NCBI GenBank assembly: GCA_035507705.1
Contig: DATJNV010000048.1
Coordinates: 33,123 to 97,122, forward strand
Direction of reading: 5' to 3'
DNA length: 64,000 nucleotides
Source: PALSA-350 sp035507705
Lineage (GTDB): Bacteria > Acidobacteriota > Terriglobia > Terriglobales > Acidobacteriaceae
Below are positions 27,563 through 36,102 of the stretch, piece after piece. The translations under genes and the position numbers were made by a program. The notes beneath the pieces were generated by a model. That model was not told where the DNA came from. It saw nothing but the letters and a program-made list of their open reading frames with translations, and ran no database searches. Within the stretch, counting starts at the first letter, position 1. Each line of letters begins with the position of its first letter.

Positions 27563-29056
27563 TCAAAACGCGTGGCGGCTTAGGATTTCCCGGGTGAGCG
27601 TGAGCACGAGAATCCGCAGGTCAAACCAAACCGACCAGTTTTCGATGTAGGCCAGATCGCATGCCACCCTGCTCTCGATCTGCTCCCGAGTCCTGGTTTC
27701 GCCGCGCCAGCCGTTGACCTGAGCCCAACCGGTCATGCCTGGTTTCACCCGATGGCGAAAAGCGTACCTTGCCACAACGTCAGCGTATAGCCGGTCCTCC
27801 GCCTTGGTGTTGAGGGGATGCGGCCGCGGACCCACCAGGGACATCTCCCCCTTGAGCACATTCAGTAATTGCGGCAGCTCATCCAGGCTGAGCGCCCTCA
27901 GCCATCTGCCGAGACGAGTCACTCTTGCGTCGCCGCGGGTGACCTGCCGCTCGCCTGTCAGGTCCGCCCTCTCATGGCGCATGGAGCGGAATTTGTAACA
28001 GATAAAGATTCTATTATTAAAACCGAGCCGCGGTTGCCGGAACAAAATCGGCCCCGGACTGTCCAGGCGGATTGCCATTGCGATGAACGCAAGCAGTGGA
28101 GACAGGACCACAAGCAGCAGTGAACCCAGCACTATATCGAAGGCCGACTTCATAACAGCCCGCCAATCCTTGATGGGACGCTCTCCAACGAGCACAACCG
28201 GGTTGGAGCCGACAGAAGACATCTGGCTGCTCCGGTAGCGGAACCCAACAAAATCCGTAGTCAGACAGATATCCGCGACCGCGCTGCCTACCTGTTCCAG
28301 GATCGTCGATATACGCGAATTCGCCTGTAGCGGAAGAGCAATCACGATAAGATCAACCTGTTCCTGGCGGCTACGCTCCAGAAGATCGCGCACCTGGCCC
28401 CGCACTTCCACCCCTTCCTGTACCGCAGGAATACGCGACAGCCGGTCGTCATATAAACCCACCACGGTGTACAAACCGCGCTCGGAGCGTAGACGTTCGA
28501 TAAACTCCCGGCTGTACTCACCCGTTCCAATCACGGCTACCCGGCGGGCAAGACGCCCCGAATGAGACCATCTCTGCAGCAATCGCCATAAGATCCATCT
28601 CCAGGCGAGCAGCACTGTGGTGCTGAGCAGCAGCCAGAGCAAGGGCCATCTGCGAGAAACCAGTCCGTCGTCGCGCATGAGAAAAAGGCACACGATCATG
28701 CTGCCCGCGCCACCCAGCAATGGCAGAGGCAAATACCTGACCTGCGTGCCAAGCGAGCAGAGGGCAGACAGCTCATATACGTCCGCGCGGGCCAGCCATC
28801 GAGCAGCGACCAGGCTGCCTGCCAGGGTTGCCAGGAGATATCGGCCGCCGGTCTGTGGCGCAGACGCGAACATGATCTTTGTCAACCAGCCACACAACAG
28901 CAGGAGAAACACATCGCTGGCCTGAACGCTACGAGTAATGACCGAGGCCGACAGCCTATGCCGGTCGCCACGGGATCCCCGCCGCGCGGGTGACCTCCGG
29001 TCCGTCAGGGGTGCGTTCTGCGAAATGAAAAGAGAACCAGCGTTCATCGAGCACAA
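27563..29056 (-). CDS. Polyprenyl-phosphate sugar-1-phosphate transferase (priming exopolysaccharide glycosyltransferase)
   Basis: 497 residues. An N-terminal block of four or five membrane helices precedes a Rossmann-like CoA-binding-type domain (VAVIGTGEYSREFIERL), a further helix (LLLVVLSPLLAFIAMAIRL) and the catalytic bacterial-sugar-transferase domain. The last shows CYKFRSM, SLDELPQLLNVLKGEMSLVG-type text with PRPHP, and KPGMTGWAQVNG. Length and layout match the WbaP/WcaJ class that transfers glucose- or galactose-1-phosphate from the nucleotide sugar to undecaprenyl phosphate. It lies outside the main polysaccharide operon but is the only priming enzyme in the window, so it probably starts its repeat unit. 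A start further inside is possible, because the first residues carry no RBS I can identify. Confidence 0.92.
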   Translation of the reverse strand: MCSMNAGSLFISQNAPLTDRRSPARRGSRGDRHRLSASVITRSVQASDVFLLLLCGWLTKIMFASAPQTGGRYLLATLAGSLVAARWLARADVYELSALCSLGTQVRYLPLPLLGGAGSMIVCLFLMRDDGLVSRRWPLLWLLLSTTVLLAWRWILWRLLQRWSHSGRLARRVAVIGTGEYSREFIERLRSERGLYTVVGLYDDRLSRIPAVQEGVEVRGQVRDLLERSRQEQVDLIVIALPLQANSRISTILEQVGSAVADICLTTDFVGFRYRSSQMSSVGSNPVVLVGERPIKDWRAVMKSAFDIVLGSLLLVVLSPLLAFIAMAIRLDSPGPILFRQPRLGFNNRIFICYKFRSMRHERADLTGERQVTRGDARVTRLGRWLRALSLDELPQLLNVLKGEMSLVGPRPHPLNTKAEDRLYADVVARYAFRHRVKPGMTGWAQVNGWRGETRTREQIESRVACDLAYIENWSVWFDLRILVLTLTREILSRHAF

Positions 29057-29169
29057 GCCCCAATCCGGTAACGGGAACGTCGCTGCTGAGTGGCTGCCTT
29101 GACGATCTCTGTTGCCGAATCATTCGCGGTAACAGAAACGTATCTTTTTGACGCCTCACAAGGTGCTGC

Positions 29170-29269
29170 AAAACTCAAAACCGTCAAGGGAACTACCTCA
29201 GGGGCTTCTAAAGCCCCAACCATTTCCAAGAATTTACGGCACGACTAAAAGTCGTGCCCTGATTACAAA
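29170..29269 (+). repeat. Intergenic palindromic repeat, copy F
   Basis: Family blocks in order: AACTCAAAACCGTCAAGGGA, CTACCTCAGGGGCTTCTAAA, GCCCCAAC, then ACGGCACGACTAAAAGTCGT and GCCCTGATTACAAAG. It sits between the 71-residue membrane protein gene and the priming transferase, upstream of the latter's presumed promoter. Confidence 0.8.
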
Positions 29270-29290
29270 GAATCGTTTTTCCGCCACCAG

Positions 29291-29506
29291 CTAATGTGCC
29301 AGGAAGTGGAGTTTCCAGAAGGCCATCGCCGCAACGACCGCCCCTGCCTCAAAAATGATTGCCCAAACGATGCCGCGAGCGCATCCGAGCTTGTCCTCCG
29401 ATTGCAATGCTTCCCAATCCACGGAACAAACAGCCCTGTCGCAGGAGGAACCCAGGAACTCGTCTGTTTGAAACTGATCAATCACGACTGCATTCTGGCT
29501 CGTCAT
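29291..29506 (-). CDS. Small single-pass membrane protein, unknown
   Basis: 71 residues from ATG 29506, with GAGGCG 8-13 bp upstream. The N-terminal half is polar (DQFQTDEFLGSSCDRAVCSVD); the C-terminal half is one clear membrane helix (VWAIIFEAGAVVAAMAFWKL). It has no recognisable family. The gene follows the MgtA-type ATPase on the same strand after a 169-bp gap, so a role as a small modulator of that pump is possible but unproved. A competing frame over the same DNA (29263-29481) lacks a membrane segment and looks like noise. Confidence 0.5.
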   Translation of the reverse strand: MTSQNAVVIDQFQTDEFLGSSCDRAVCSVDWEALQSEDKLGCARGIVWAIIFEAGAVVAAMAFWKLHFLAH

Positions 29507-29675
29507 GGTATGCGCCTCGTTTCTTAGCCACTACATCGGCCGTTTCCCTGTTGCCGCCGTAGCACTTTGGCCTCACCCAAGCTCCCCCGTAGGGGTACGG
29601 GAGCGTAATCGTGGCAGGTATAAACCAAAGATTTAGGGGTGAGGAAATTCTGAGCCGGATCGATCAGTTTGCCGG

Positions 29676-32336
29676 CTAAATCCAGTTCTTGCGCAGCAGC
29701 CAGAATTTGATGAGTTGGGTGAGACCCATGTAAGCGAGGAGAGTCGCAAGCAGAATCGGCCAATACAGGCCGGGCAATTTGGTAAATCCGAGTGCGGAGG
29801 CAATCGGGGAGTAGGGCAGATAAGCACCAACCGCCATGATGGCGATGGATGTCAACAGGAGCGACGGGCTGGCCCAACTCTGGATGAAGGGAATCTTGTT
29901 CGTACGGATGACATGAATGATCAAAGTCTGCGTCATCAACGATTCGACAAACCACCCGGTCTGAAACAACGAGGCGCGTGACGGATCCCAGCAATAGAAG
30001 ACCCACAGCATTACAAAAAAGGTCGTGTAATCAAAAATCGAACTAATGGGTCCAATGAAGAAGATGAATCGCCGTATCTCATCGATCTTCCAAGGCCGGG
30101 GCTTCGCCACCTGCTCCGGGTCTACGTCGTCAGTAGGAATCGGAACCTGGGAAAAGTCATAGAGCAGGTTGTTGGTCAGCACCTGGATCGGAGCCATGGG
30201 CAGGAACGGAAGAAAGGCGCTGGCTCCTAACACGCTGAACATGTTGCCAAAGTTAGAGCTCGCGCCCATGCGGATGTACTTGATGATGTTGGCGAATACC
30301 TTTCGCCCTTCGGTGACGCCACCTTCCAGGACCATGAGATCCTTTTCCAACAGAATCAGATCTGCCGATTCTTTGGCAATATCTGTGGCGGTATCGACGG
30401 ATATACCGACATCCGCAGCCCGCAATGCGGGAGCGTCGTTGATCCCGTCGCCCATGAACCCGACCACGTGGCCTCTGTTTCTAAGGATCCCAATTACCCG
30501 CTGTTTATGCGCAGGCGAAAGGCGCGCAAAGAGCGTTGCCTTCTCCGCGGCTTCCCCAAGTTCCACATCCGTCATCTTCTCTACATCTGCGCCCAATAGC
30601 ATGGGGTCGGGAGAAAGCCCTACGTCCTTGCATACTTTGCGGCTGATGAGCTGGTTGTCTCCGGTCAGGATCTTGACTACGACTCCGTGCCGGCGGAGCG
30701 CCTCCAGAGCCGATGCAGCGCTCTGCTTCGGAGGATCAAGAAACGCAACGTAACCTCGGAGGACCAATTGGTGTTCGTCCTCTTTGATGCAGATGCGTTT
30801 ACCATCCAGGGCTTTTGTCGCCACAGCGAGTACGCGGAAACCCTCGTTACTCAGGCTCTCGTACTCCGCTTTCAGACCGACGATCAGTGGCGGGTCCATC
30901 GCGGACAACTTCCCATTCAGCTCAAACTGCGTACAGCGATGAAATACTTCTTCCGGAGCTCCTTTCGTCAGCAGGATCGCTTTGCCTTCAGGATCCTCCA
31001 CCAGCACGGACATCATGCGGCGGGTGAAGTCGAACGGAATCTCGTCCAGCTTTTTGTATTTCTCGATCAGCTTCTGATCGTGGAAGTCGCTGCTATCCAG
31101 AATGGCCCGGTCCAGCAAATTCTTGAGGCCCGTTTGAAAATAGCTGATCAGGTACCCATCAAGAAGAACATCGTCCGACTCTTCTCCTTCGACGTTACAG
31201 TGCCGCTGCAGAATGACACGGTCCTCGGTGAGCGTCCCGGTCTTATCCGTGCACAGCACATCCATGCCTCCGAAGTTCTGGATGGAATTGATGCGCTTGA
31301 CGATGACTTTTCTGCGGCTCATCGCGATTGCCCCCTTGGACAGGCATACGGAGACAATCATGGGCAGCATCTCCGGCGTGAGACCTACTGCTACAGCCAG
31401 CGCAAAGAAGAAGGCGGCCTTCCAGTCGTGCTTGGTGAGACCGTTAATAACGAAAACCAGGGGGACCATCACGCACATCAGGCGGATCATGAACCAAGTG
31501 AAGCGATTCAGACCCTGATCAAAGCTGGTCAGAGCTCGTTCCCCGACAATCGATTCGGCCATGCCCCCGAAGTAGGTCTTCAGTCCCGTGGTCACCACAA
31601 CCGCGGTTGCGGTTCCGCTTTCCACGCTCGTACCCATAAAGCAGATGTTCTTCAGCTCTGTGGGTGTAGCTGGGGTTCCTGATTCCGGATCGTGGAATTT
31701 CTCTACCGGCAGCGATTCACCCGTCAGGCTCCCTTGGATGATGAACAGGTCTTTGGAGCTGAGTAGGCGCACATCGGCCGGAATCATGTCTCCGGCCGAC
31801 AATTGGATGATGTCTCCGGGCACTAAATCGCGCAGAGGCTCTTCCTGCGCCTTGTTGTCGCGAATCGCAGTGGCCGTAACGTGAATCATGGCCTTCAGCC
31901 TGGCTGCGGCCTTGTCGGCGCGAGCCTCCTGCACGAAACGCAGGCATACGCCAAGTGCAACCATCAGGGCCATGACCGTGCCCGCGCGAGCGTCCCCTGT
32001 AGCAAACGAGATGGCGGAGAGAATTGCCAGTAGCACGACCAACGGATTGCGCATGATCTTCAGCAAGCGAACGGGCCAGCCCCGCGTCTTTTCCTGCGCT
32101 ATTTCATTCGGTCCTACTTGCTCCGCCCGCGCTTCCGCTTCCGCCTGCGTCAGGCCAGACAGGCGTGTTTGCAAATCTTGAAGCACTTCTTCGCCGCTTC
32201 TCCGTGCGGCGTTCAGCACTGCCGGTGAAACGTGAATGCTCTTCCCCTTGGTGCTCTTCGCCGAGCCGGGCGGGTGCGAGGCTGCGCCGTCGGTACCAGG
32301 CGACAGATCCGGGCTCTGAACATTCGGTGTTGTCAT
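29676..32336 (-). CDS. mgtA: Magnesium-translocating P-type ATPase
   Basis: 886 residues. The N-terminal cytoplasmic segment is followed by paired helices (LLKIMRNPLVVLLAILSAIS), the actuator TGES motif (GSLTGESLPVEK), the phosphorylation site TDKTGTLTEDR (Asp near 367) and the nucleotide domain (KGAPEEVF). The hinge MGDGINDAPAL comes next, then six C-terminal helices, including VGLTPEMLPMIVSVC, a P-type class 3 signature. Length and text match MgtA/MgtB, importing Mg2+ by ATP hydrolysis. In enterobacteria expression is controlled by PhoPQ and a leader RNA; no such leader can be asserted here. It is divergent from the porin/cytochrome operon across a 207-bp gap. Confidence 0.95.
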   Translation of the reverse strand: MTTPNVQSPDLSPGTDGAASHPPGSAKSTKGKSIHVSPAVLNAARRSGEEVLQDLQTRLSGLTQAEAEARAEQVGPNEIAQEKTRGWPVRLLKIMRNPLVVLLAILSAISFATGDARAGTVMALMVALGVCLRFVQEARADKAAARLKAMIHVTATAIRDNKAQEEPLRDLVPGDIIQLSAGDMIPADVRLLSSKDLFIIQGSLTGESLPVEKFHDPESGTPATPTELKNICFMGTSVESGTATAVVVTTGLKTYFGGMAESIVGERALTSFDQGLNRFTWFMIRLMCVMVPLVFVINGLTKHDWKAAFFFALAVAVGLTPEMLPMIVSVCLSKGAIAMSRRKVIVKRINSIQNFGGMDVLCTDKTGTLTEDRVILQRHCNVEGEESDDVLLDGYLISYFQTGLKNLLDRAILDSSDFHDQKLIEKYKKLDEIPFDFTRRMMSVLVEDPEGKAILLTKGAPEEVFHRCTQFELNGKLSAMDPPLIVGLKAEYESLSNEGFRVLAVATKALDGKRICIKEDEHQLVLRGYVAFLDPPKQSAASALEALRRHGVVVKILTGDNQLISRKVCKDVGLSPDPMLLGADVEKMTDVELGEAAEKATLFARLSPAHKQRVIGILRNRGHVVGFMGDGINDAPALRAADVGISVDTATDIAKESADLILLEKDLMVLEGGVTEGRKVFANIIKYIRMGASSNFGNMFSVLGASAFLPFLPMAPIQVLTNNLLYDFSQVPIPTDDVDPEQVAKPRPWKIDEIRRFIFFIGPISSIFDYTTFFVMLWVFYCWDPSRASLFQTGWFVESLMTQTLIIHVIRTNKIPFIQSWASPSLLLTSIAIMAVGAYLPYSPIASALGFTKLPGLYWPILLATLLAYMGLTQLIKFWLLRKNWI

Positions 32337-32543
32337 GTCTTGGGAACGCTACCCTACGCACCCAGATTACCGCTGTGACGTCGAGCACAGGTGATCATGC
32401 GGTGAAACTCAATGCCACTCGCACGAGGCCCGTTTCAACAGGCCACGATCCCGGATTACAAACCATTGACATAGTGATGACAGGGGACTGACAAGCAATT
32501 CTGGCTGGATTGTTACGTTGGGGATGCAAGACGTTATTCCGAT
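32337..32543. promoter_or_regulatory. Divergent promoter region between mgtA and the porin/CuA operon
   Basis: 207 bp. On the plus strand TTGACA at 32467-32472 is a good -35 candidate. The hexamer 17 bp further is TGACAA, a poor -10, so the assignment is weak. No leader RNA or ORF is evident for mgtA. Confidence 0.3.
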
Positions 32544-33614
32544 ATGCAACCACCTTTCAACAAGACAACCAGGACGACGAAGTATGGACGGTTGCATCTC
32601 GTCTGCTGCCTGGCCAGCTTATCGCTCCTGCTGTCAGTTCGCTTCGCGGCGGGTCAGGATGTACCCATCATTTCCGGTGCGCTCGGGTTCCTCGACAGTA
32701 CGAATACGGGTGTCAACTTCTTTCAACCAGTCGCTGCTCCCGTCGTCGTTGCTCCTTTGGGTAAGCATTTTTTGGCGGAGTCCCGCTTCGATTTGCGCGG
32801 AGTCTTTTCCCCCAAAAACGGCACCAGCGGACCCTACGAAGGCAGCTTTGTGGGAACCACTCAATATCTGCAGCTCGACTACTTTGCATCGGACAAACTG
32901 ACTATCACTGCAGGCCGATTCCTCACCCCGTTCGGCACTTACAACGAGCGGCTCAGCGCCATCTGGATCCAGAAGTTCCAGGATGCCCCGCTCATCTTTC
33001 CGATTGGCACGCGTACTACCGGATCCAGCAATGGAGGCATGATACGAGGAGTATTGCTGGCCAAGCCGGCCTTCCACCTCGACTACATCGGCTACTTCTC
33101 CGCCTCAAGCAACGCTGCTCAATTCCAGGCAGGACGCGCAGCAGGTTATCGTTTCGATCTGTATTTTCCCGGCAAGCGAGTCGAGGTCGGAAATTCCTAC
33201 GGACGATTCCTCCAGGGAACGCACAACAATTCGACCGGCGCCCACTTCTGGTGGCAACCGTGGCGGTTTCCTTTGGAGGTCCGGTCGGAATATGCTCACG
33301 GAGCACATGCCCAGGGCTATTGGATAGAGAACGCCTATCGCGTCTCTCAATGGGGAGGCGCAGACAGCATCATAGGCCGCCTGGAGCCTGTATTTCGGTT
33401 GCAACAGACTTTCCGCAACAGTCCGGGTCCCGGCGATGGCCTACCGGCGGCCAATACAACACAGGTTGACTTCGGGCTCGATTACCACCTGCCCCATGAA
33501 GTACGCCTCAACGGCAGTTACTCACGCAAGCTCTCAACAGCCGGTAACGGGAATATCTGGGATGTATCGCTCACCTACCGTTTTCTGTTTCCCATGTGGC
33601 GAGGTCACCAATGA
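32544..33614 (+). CDS. Porin-like outer-membrane beta-barrel protein
   Basis: 356 residues with a signal peptide ending near RFAAGQ (about 38). The mature protein is built of alternating amphipathic strands with Tyr/Phe girdles (GTTQYLQLDYFASDKLTITAGRF) and ends in a terminal strand (VSLTYRFLFP). The segments TAGRFLTPFGTYN and FPLEVRSEYAHGAHAQGYWI resemble phosphate-selective or general trimeric porins. No family name is certain. It is the first gene of an operon with two cytochromes and a CuA protein; its stop overlaps the first cytochrome by ATGA. The start has no clear RBS, so it could be a codon off. Confidence 0.78.
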   Translation: MQPPFNKTTRTTKYGRLHLVCCLASLSLLLSVRFAAGQDVPIISGALGFLDSTNTGVNFFQPVAAPVVVAPLGKHFLAESRFDLRGVFSPKNGTSGPYEGSFVGTTQYLQLDYFASDKLTITAGRFLTPFGTYNERLSAIWIQKFQDAPLIFPIGTRTTGSSNGGMIRGVLLAKPAFHLDYIGYFSASSNAAQFQAGRAAGYRFDLYFPGKRVEVGNSYGRFLQGTHNNSTGAHFWWQPWRFPLEVRSEYAHGAHAQGYWIENAYRVSQWGGADSIIGRLEPVFRLQQTFRNSPGPGDGLPAANTTQVDFGLDYHLPHEVRLNGSYSRKLSTAGNGNIWDVSLTYRFLFPMWRGHQ

Positions 33615-33928
33615 ATCAGCGCCGCTCAATCTGGAAATACCTGCCTCTGCCTGTGGGGGTATTGCTTCTCGGCAGTTGGCTGACGTGGGCCCAGGCAACA
33701 CACTCGCAGCAGAACACGACAGCGCCAGACTCGTCCTCGGCACAGCCTCCGGCTCAAACTGCAGCCAGCCGCGGGGAACGCGCTTTTCGGGAGAACTGCG
33801 GCCGCTGCCACAATCCACCCGAGCAACTTTCACCACGAATCACCGGCACCGTGCTGCGTCACATGCGCGTGCGAGCTTTGCTCAGCCCGCAGGACGAGCG
33901 CGACATCCTCAAGTACCTGGCTCCCTGA
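33611..33928 (+). CDS. Small monoheme cytochrome c, exported
   Basis: 105 residues from ATG 33611, which overlaps the porin stop by 4 bp. A signal segment (PLPVGVLLLGSWLTWAQA) precedes a Ser/Pro/Gln-rich linker (about 31-53) and a short haem domain: CGRCH at 63-67, and Met in VLRHMRV (M85) as probable sixth ligand. The haem domain is only about 50 residues, at the small end for class I cytochromes. It probably carries single electrons between the CuA protein and another partner in the periplasm or at the barrel. Confidence 0.88.
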   Translation: MNQRRSIWKYLPLPVGVLLLGSWLTWAQATHSQQNTTAPDSSSAQPPAQTAASRGERAFRENCGRCHNPPEQLSPRITGTVLRHMRVRALLSPQDERDILKYLAP

Positions 33929-33955
33929 CTTTTTAACCCAGAAGAGAAACATTGC

Positions 33956-34318
33956 ATGAAGCTCAATTGGACTCTCCGTATTTCGCTCCTCGCGCTGTTC
34001 GTCATCTCTTGTGCATGGCGGCTGTCGCGTGCCCAGGACCCACCGCGCCGTATCGAAATTGTCGCCAAACGCTTCCAGTTCACGCCTGGCGAGATCACCC
34101 TCAAAAAGGGCCAACCCGTAGTCCTGGTGCTCACGAGTCAGGACGTGGAGCACGGCCTAAAACTCGAAGCATTCAACCAGGTCGTGAAATCCAAGAAGGG
34201 CCAGAGCAGCCAGGTTGAGTTCACCCCGACGGAGGTGGGCACATTTGTTGCTCAATGCGCGGTCTTCTGTGGATCAGGTCATGGCGGTATGAAGCTGACC
34301 ATCCACGTTACGGAGTGA
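33956..34318 (+). CDS. CuA-type cupredoxin (cytochrome-oxidase-subunit-II-like periplasmic domain)
   Basis: 120 residues with a signal peptide or anchor (about 7-26) and one cupredoxin domain. The ligand set is intact for a binuclear CuA site: H66 (DVEHGL), C101 and C105 (CAVFC), H109 and M112 (GHGGM). This is the C-x3-C-x3-H-x2-M pattern of cytochrome c oxidase subunit II, but there is no oxidase subunit I in the window. It therefore probably shuttles electrons as a small soluble or anchored carrier between the cytochromes encoded on either side. The gap to the previous gene is 27 bp and to the next 3 bp. Confidence 0.9.
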   Translation: MKLNWTLRISLLALFVISCAWRLSRAQDPPRRIEIVAKRFQFTPGEITLKKGQPVVLVLTSQDVEHGLKLEAFNQVVKSKKGQSSQVEFTPTEVGTFVAQCAVFCGSGHGGMKLTIHVTE

Positions 34319-34321
34319 GGC

Positions 34322-34792
34322 ATGTTGCGGACGCCGAACTTTTGCTTGCTTGGCTTGTCTTGCTTGCTCTGCGGTTGCAAGGTGAGCCCGCCAAGCCCCC
34401 TGGAGCGAAACGTCGTGGTCGCCGCCGAGCATGAAATTACCGTGGGCAATCGTTCGCAAAAAAACCCGCTGCCCTTAACTCATCAGACGCTGGCGGCGGG
34501 CAAAGAAGCTTTCGGGCACTATTGCGTTGTTTGCCACGGCCTGGACGGGCAGCTCACCGGCGTTCCGTTTGCCGATCGGATGTCCCCGCCCGTCCCGTCC
34601 TTAACCTCGCGGCAGGTGCAGGACTACACCGACGGGCAACTGAAATGGATCATCGATAACGGGCTGGCGCCGTCTGGCATGCCTGCCTCGAAGGGGACGC
34701 TCAGCGACGAGGAGATCTGGTCCATCGTCCACTTCATTCGTCATTTACCGCCTGCAGGCAGCCTTGGCGAACCAGATGTATACAGTCACTGA
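34322..34792 (+). CDS. Monoheme cytochrome c lipoprotein
   Basis: 156 residues. The N-terminus ends in the lipobox LLCGC (lipidated C19), so the protein is membrane-anchored on the periplasmic side. The haem motif CVVCH is at 68-72, with GLAPSGMPAS supplying the probable Met ligand near 119 and a typical class-I C-terminal helix (LSDEEIWSIVHFIRHL). It closes the four-gene operon of barrel, cytochrome, CuA protein and cytochrome, all of them exported. The following nucleotidyltransferase starts 19 bp on and may belong to the next unit. Confidence 0.93.
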   Translation: MLRTPNFCLLGLSCLLCGCKVSPPSPLERNVVVAAEHEITVGNRSQKNPLPLTHQTLAAGKEAFGHYCVVCHGLDGQLTGVPFADRMSPPVPSLTSRQVQDYTDGQLKWIIDNGLAPSGMPASKGTLSDEEIWSIVHFIRHLPPAGSLGEPDVYSH

Positions 34793-34811
34793 TTTTTTAC
34801 CGGAGTTGGTC

Positions 34812-36095
34812 ATGAAATGGCGTAGTCGCGCAAGCAGGAAGGCGGTCGAAACAATCGTTGCTACTTTCTGCACCTCAGTTCAGGAATCCTCTCGCCGTCT
34901 CTCGTCTTTGAGCGCCGGGGATTGGCAAAAATCCTGGCTCTGGATCGATGCCAGCGGGATGGCGCTTTATTTCCTCGAAAGGATTGTCTCTTTGCATCTG
35001 GAAACATCGCTGCCTACGGCAACGGTGCGACGTCTGAAGGCAAACCTCGCCGACAACCGCGACCGCAGTAGCTCCATGTTTACTGAGTTCATTGCGCTGA
35101 ACCATTCTTTTCAAGCTGCCGGCCTGGTGTACGCAAATCTCAAGGGCTTCACGCTCTATCCTGACTATTGCCCAAGACCCGAACTGCGGTGCCAGTTTGA
35201 TTTCGATTTCCTGGTCGATGGTAATCAACTGCACCTGTGCCAGGAAATCCTGGAAGGCCTGGGCTACGAGCTTTGGGCAATCACCCCGGATGTCTGGGAA
35301 TTCAAAGCCGGCGCATCTCAGCTGACCCACATCAGCGATCACTACAAACCGGGACCCCAGCGCTCTGTCGAACTCCACTTCGCATCGTCCCAGGCGGAGC
35401 CCTACTTACCGTTTCGCGATCCTCGTCTTCAAAGGTGCGTCGATCACTCGTGGGCCGGAGCTACCTTCCCTGCGCTTAGCCCCGCCGACCAGTTCATCGC
35501 CCAGTCGCTGCATATTTACAAGCACGTATGCAGTGCCTGCACGCGCCTTTCCTGGCTCCTCGAGTATCAGCACTGTATCGCAGCTCATTTCCATGATCAC
35601 AACCTATGGAACGAGGTGCGAGAACAAGCCTGGAAGCAGCGCAACGCGCCTGTCGCCATCGGCTTAGCTACGCTGCTTGCCTCCCAGATCTTCGGCGCTG
35701 AAGTCCCTCCGGAATTGGGCGAATGGATCGAACGCTTACCGGCTTCGGTCCGGCTGTGGGCCAACGAGTACGGCAGGGAGTCAATGCTGGCTGACTTTCC
35801 GGGCACCAAACTCTACCTGTTGCTGCAGGAGCAGTTGAAGGGCGGCGATGACGCGTGGAAGCACGCGAGACGCCGCAGCTTGCTGCCGGTGCATCGGGCG
35901 CCCCGGATTGTGAGTGTCCCGGCACACGACAGTGCATGGAACCGGATCTGCAGCGAGTTTCACCAGGCACGATTCTTGCTGTTTCGCTTGCGCTTTCACG
36001 TGGTCGAAGGCGCGCGCTACTTCGTGGAGTCTTCGCGCTGGAGGCGCAGGCTCGCCACTCTGCACGAGTTCAAACCCGACCTGGCCGCTGATTGA
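34812..36095 (+). CDS. Nucleotidyltransferase-family protein of polysaccharide loci
   Basis: 427 residues from ATG 34812, with GGAG about 7 bp upstream. An alternative start at 34764 would overlap the cytochrome by 29 bp and is less likely. The domain resembles the uncharacterised nucleotidyltransferase family (PF14907 type): the acidic motif is in CQFDFDFLVDG (D-x-D, residues about 125-135), with an N-terminal helical region and a C-terminal helical part. Family members occur beside HPr-kinase-like proteins in exopolysaccharide and some peptide loci. It is the first gene of the polysaccharide operon, only 7 bp before the SLBB export gene. The nucleotide and acceptor are unknown. Confidence 0.8.
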   Translation: MKWRSRASRKAVETIVATFCTSVQESSRRLSSLSAGDWQKSWLWIDASGMALYFLERIVSLHLETSLPTATVRRLKANLADNRDRSSSMFTEFIALNHSFQAAGLVYANLKGFTLYPDYCPRPELRCQFDFDFLVDGNQLHLCQEILEGLGYELWAITPDVWEFKAGASQLTHISDHYKPGPQRSVELHFASSQAEPYLPFRDPRLQRCVDHSWAGATFPALSPADQFIAQSLHIYKHVCSACTRLSWLLEYQHCIAAHFHDHNLWNEVREQAWKQRNAPVAIGLATLLASQIFGAEVPPELGEWIERLPASVRLWANEYGRESMLADFPGTKLYLLLQEQLKGGDDAWKHARRRSLLPVHRAPRIVSVPAHDSAWNRICSEFHQARFLLFRLRFHVVEGARYFVESSRWRRRLATLHEFKPDLAAD

Positions 36096-36102
36096 GGAAC
36101 AC

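Noticed and set aside
29263..29481. Alternative small frame over the 71-residue membrane protein
   Set aside because: Lacks a membrane helix and an RBS; composition rich in Trp/Ser/Arg looks like a shadow.
32337..32543. Mg2+-responsive leader RNA upstream of mgtA
   Set aside because: No conserved leader structure or leader peptide could be recognised by eye; only a possible but weak promoter was noted.
33956..34318. Nitrous-oxide reductase or cytochrome c oxidase subunit II
   Set aside because: The protein is only 120 residues with a single cupredoxin domain; it lacks the transmembrane pair of subunit II and the propeller of NosZ, and no partner subunit is present.
34764..34811. Earlier start for the nucleotidyltransferase, overlapping the cytochrome by 29 bp
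   Set aside because: No RBS there; the ATG at 34812 has GGAG close upstream and gives a compact N-terminus.
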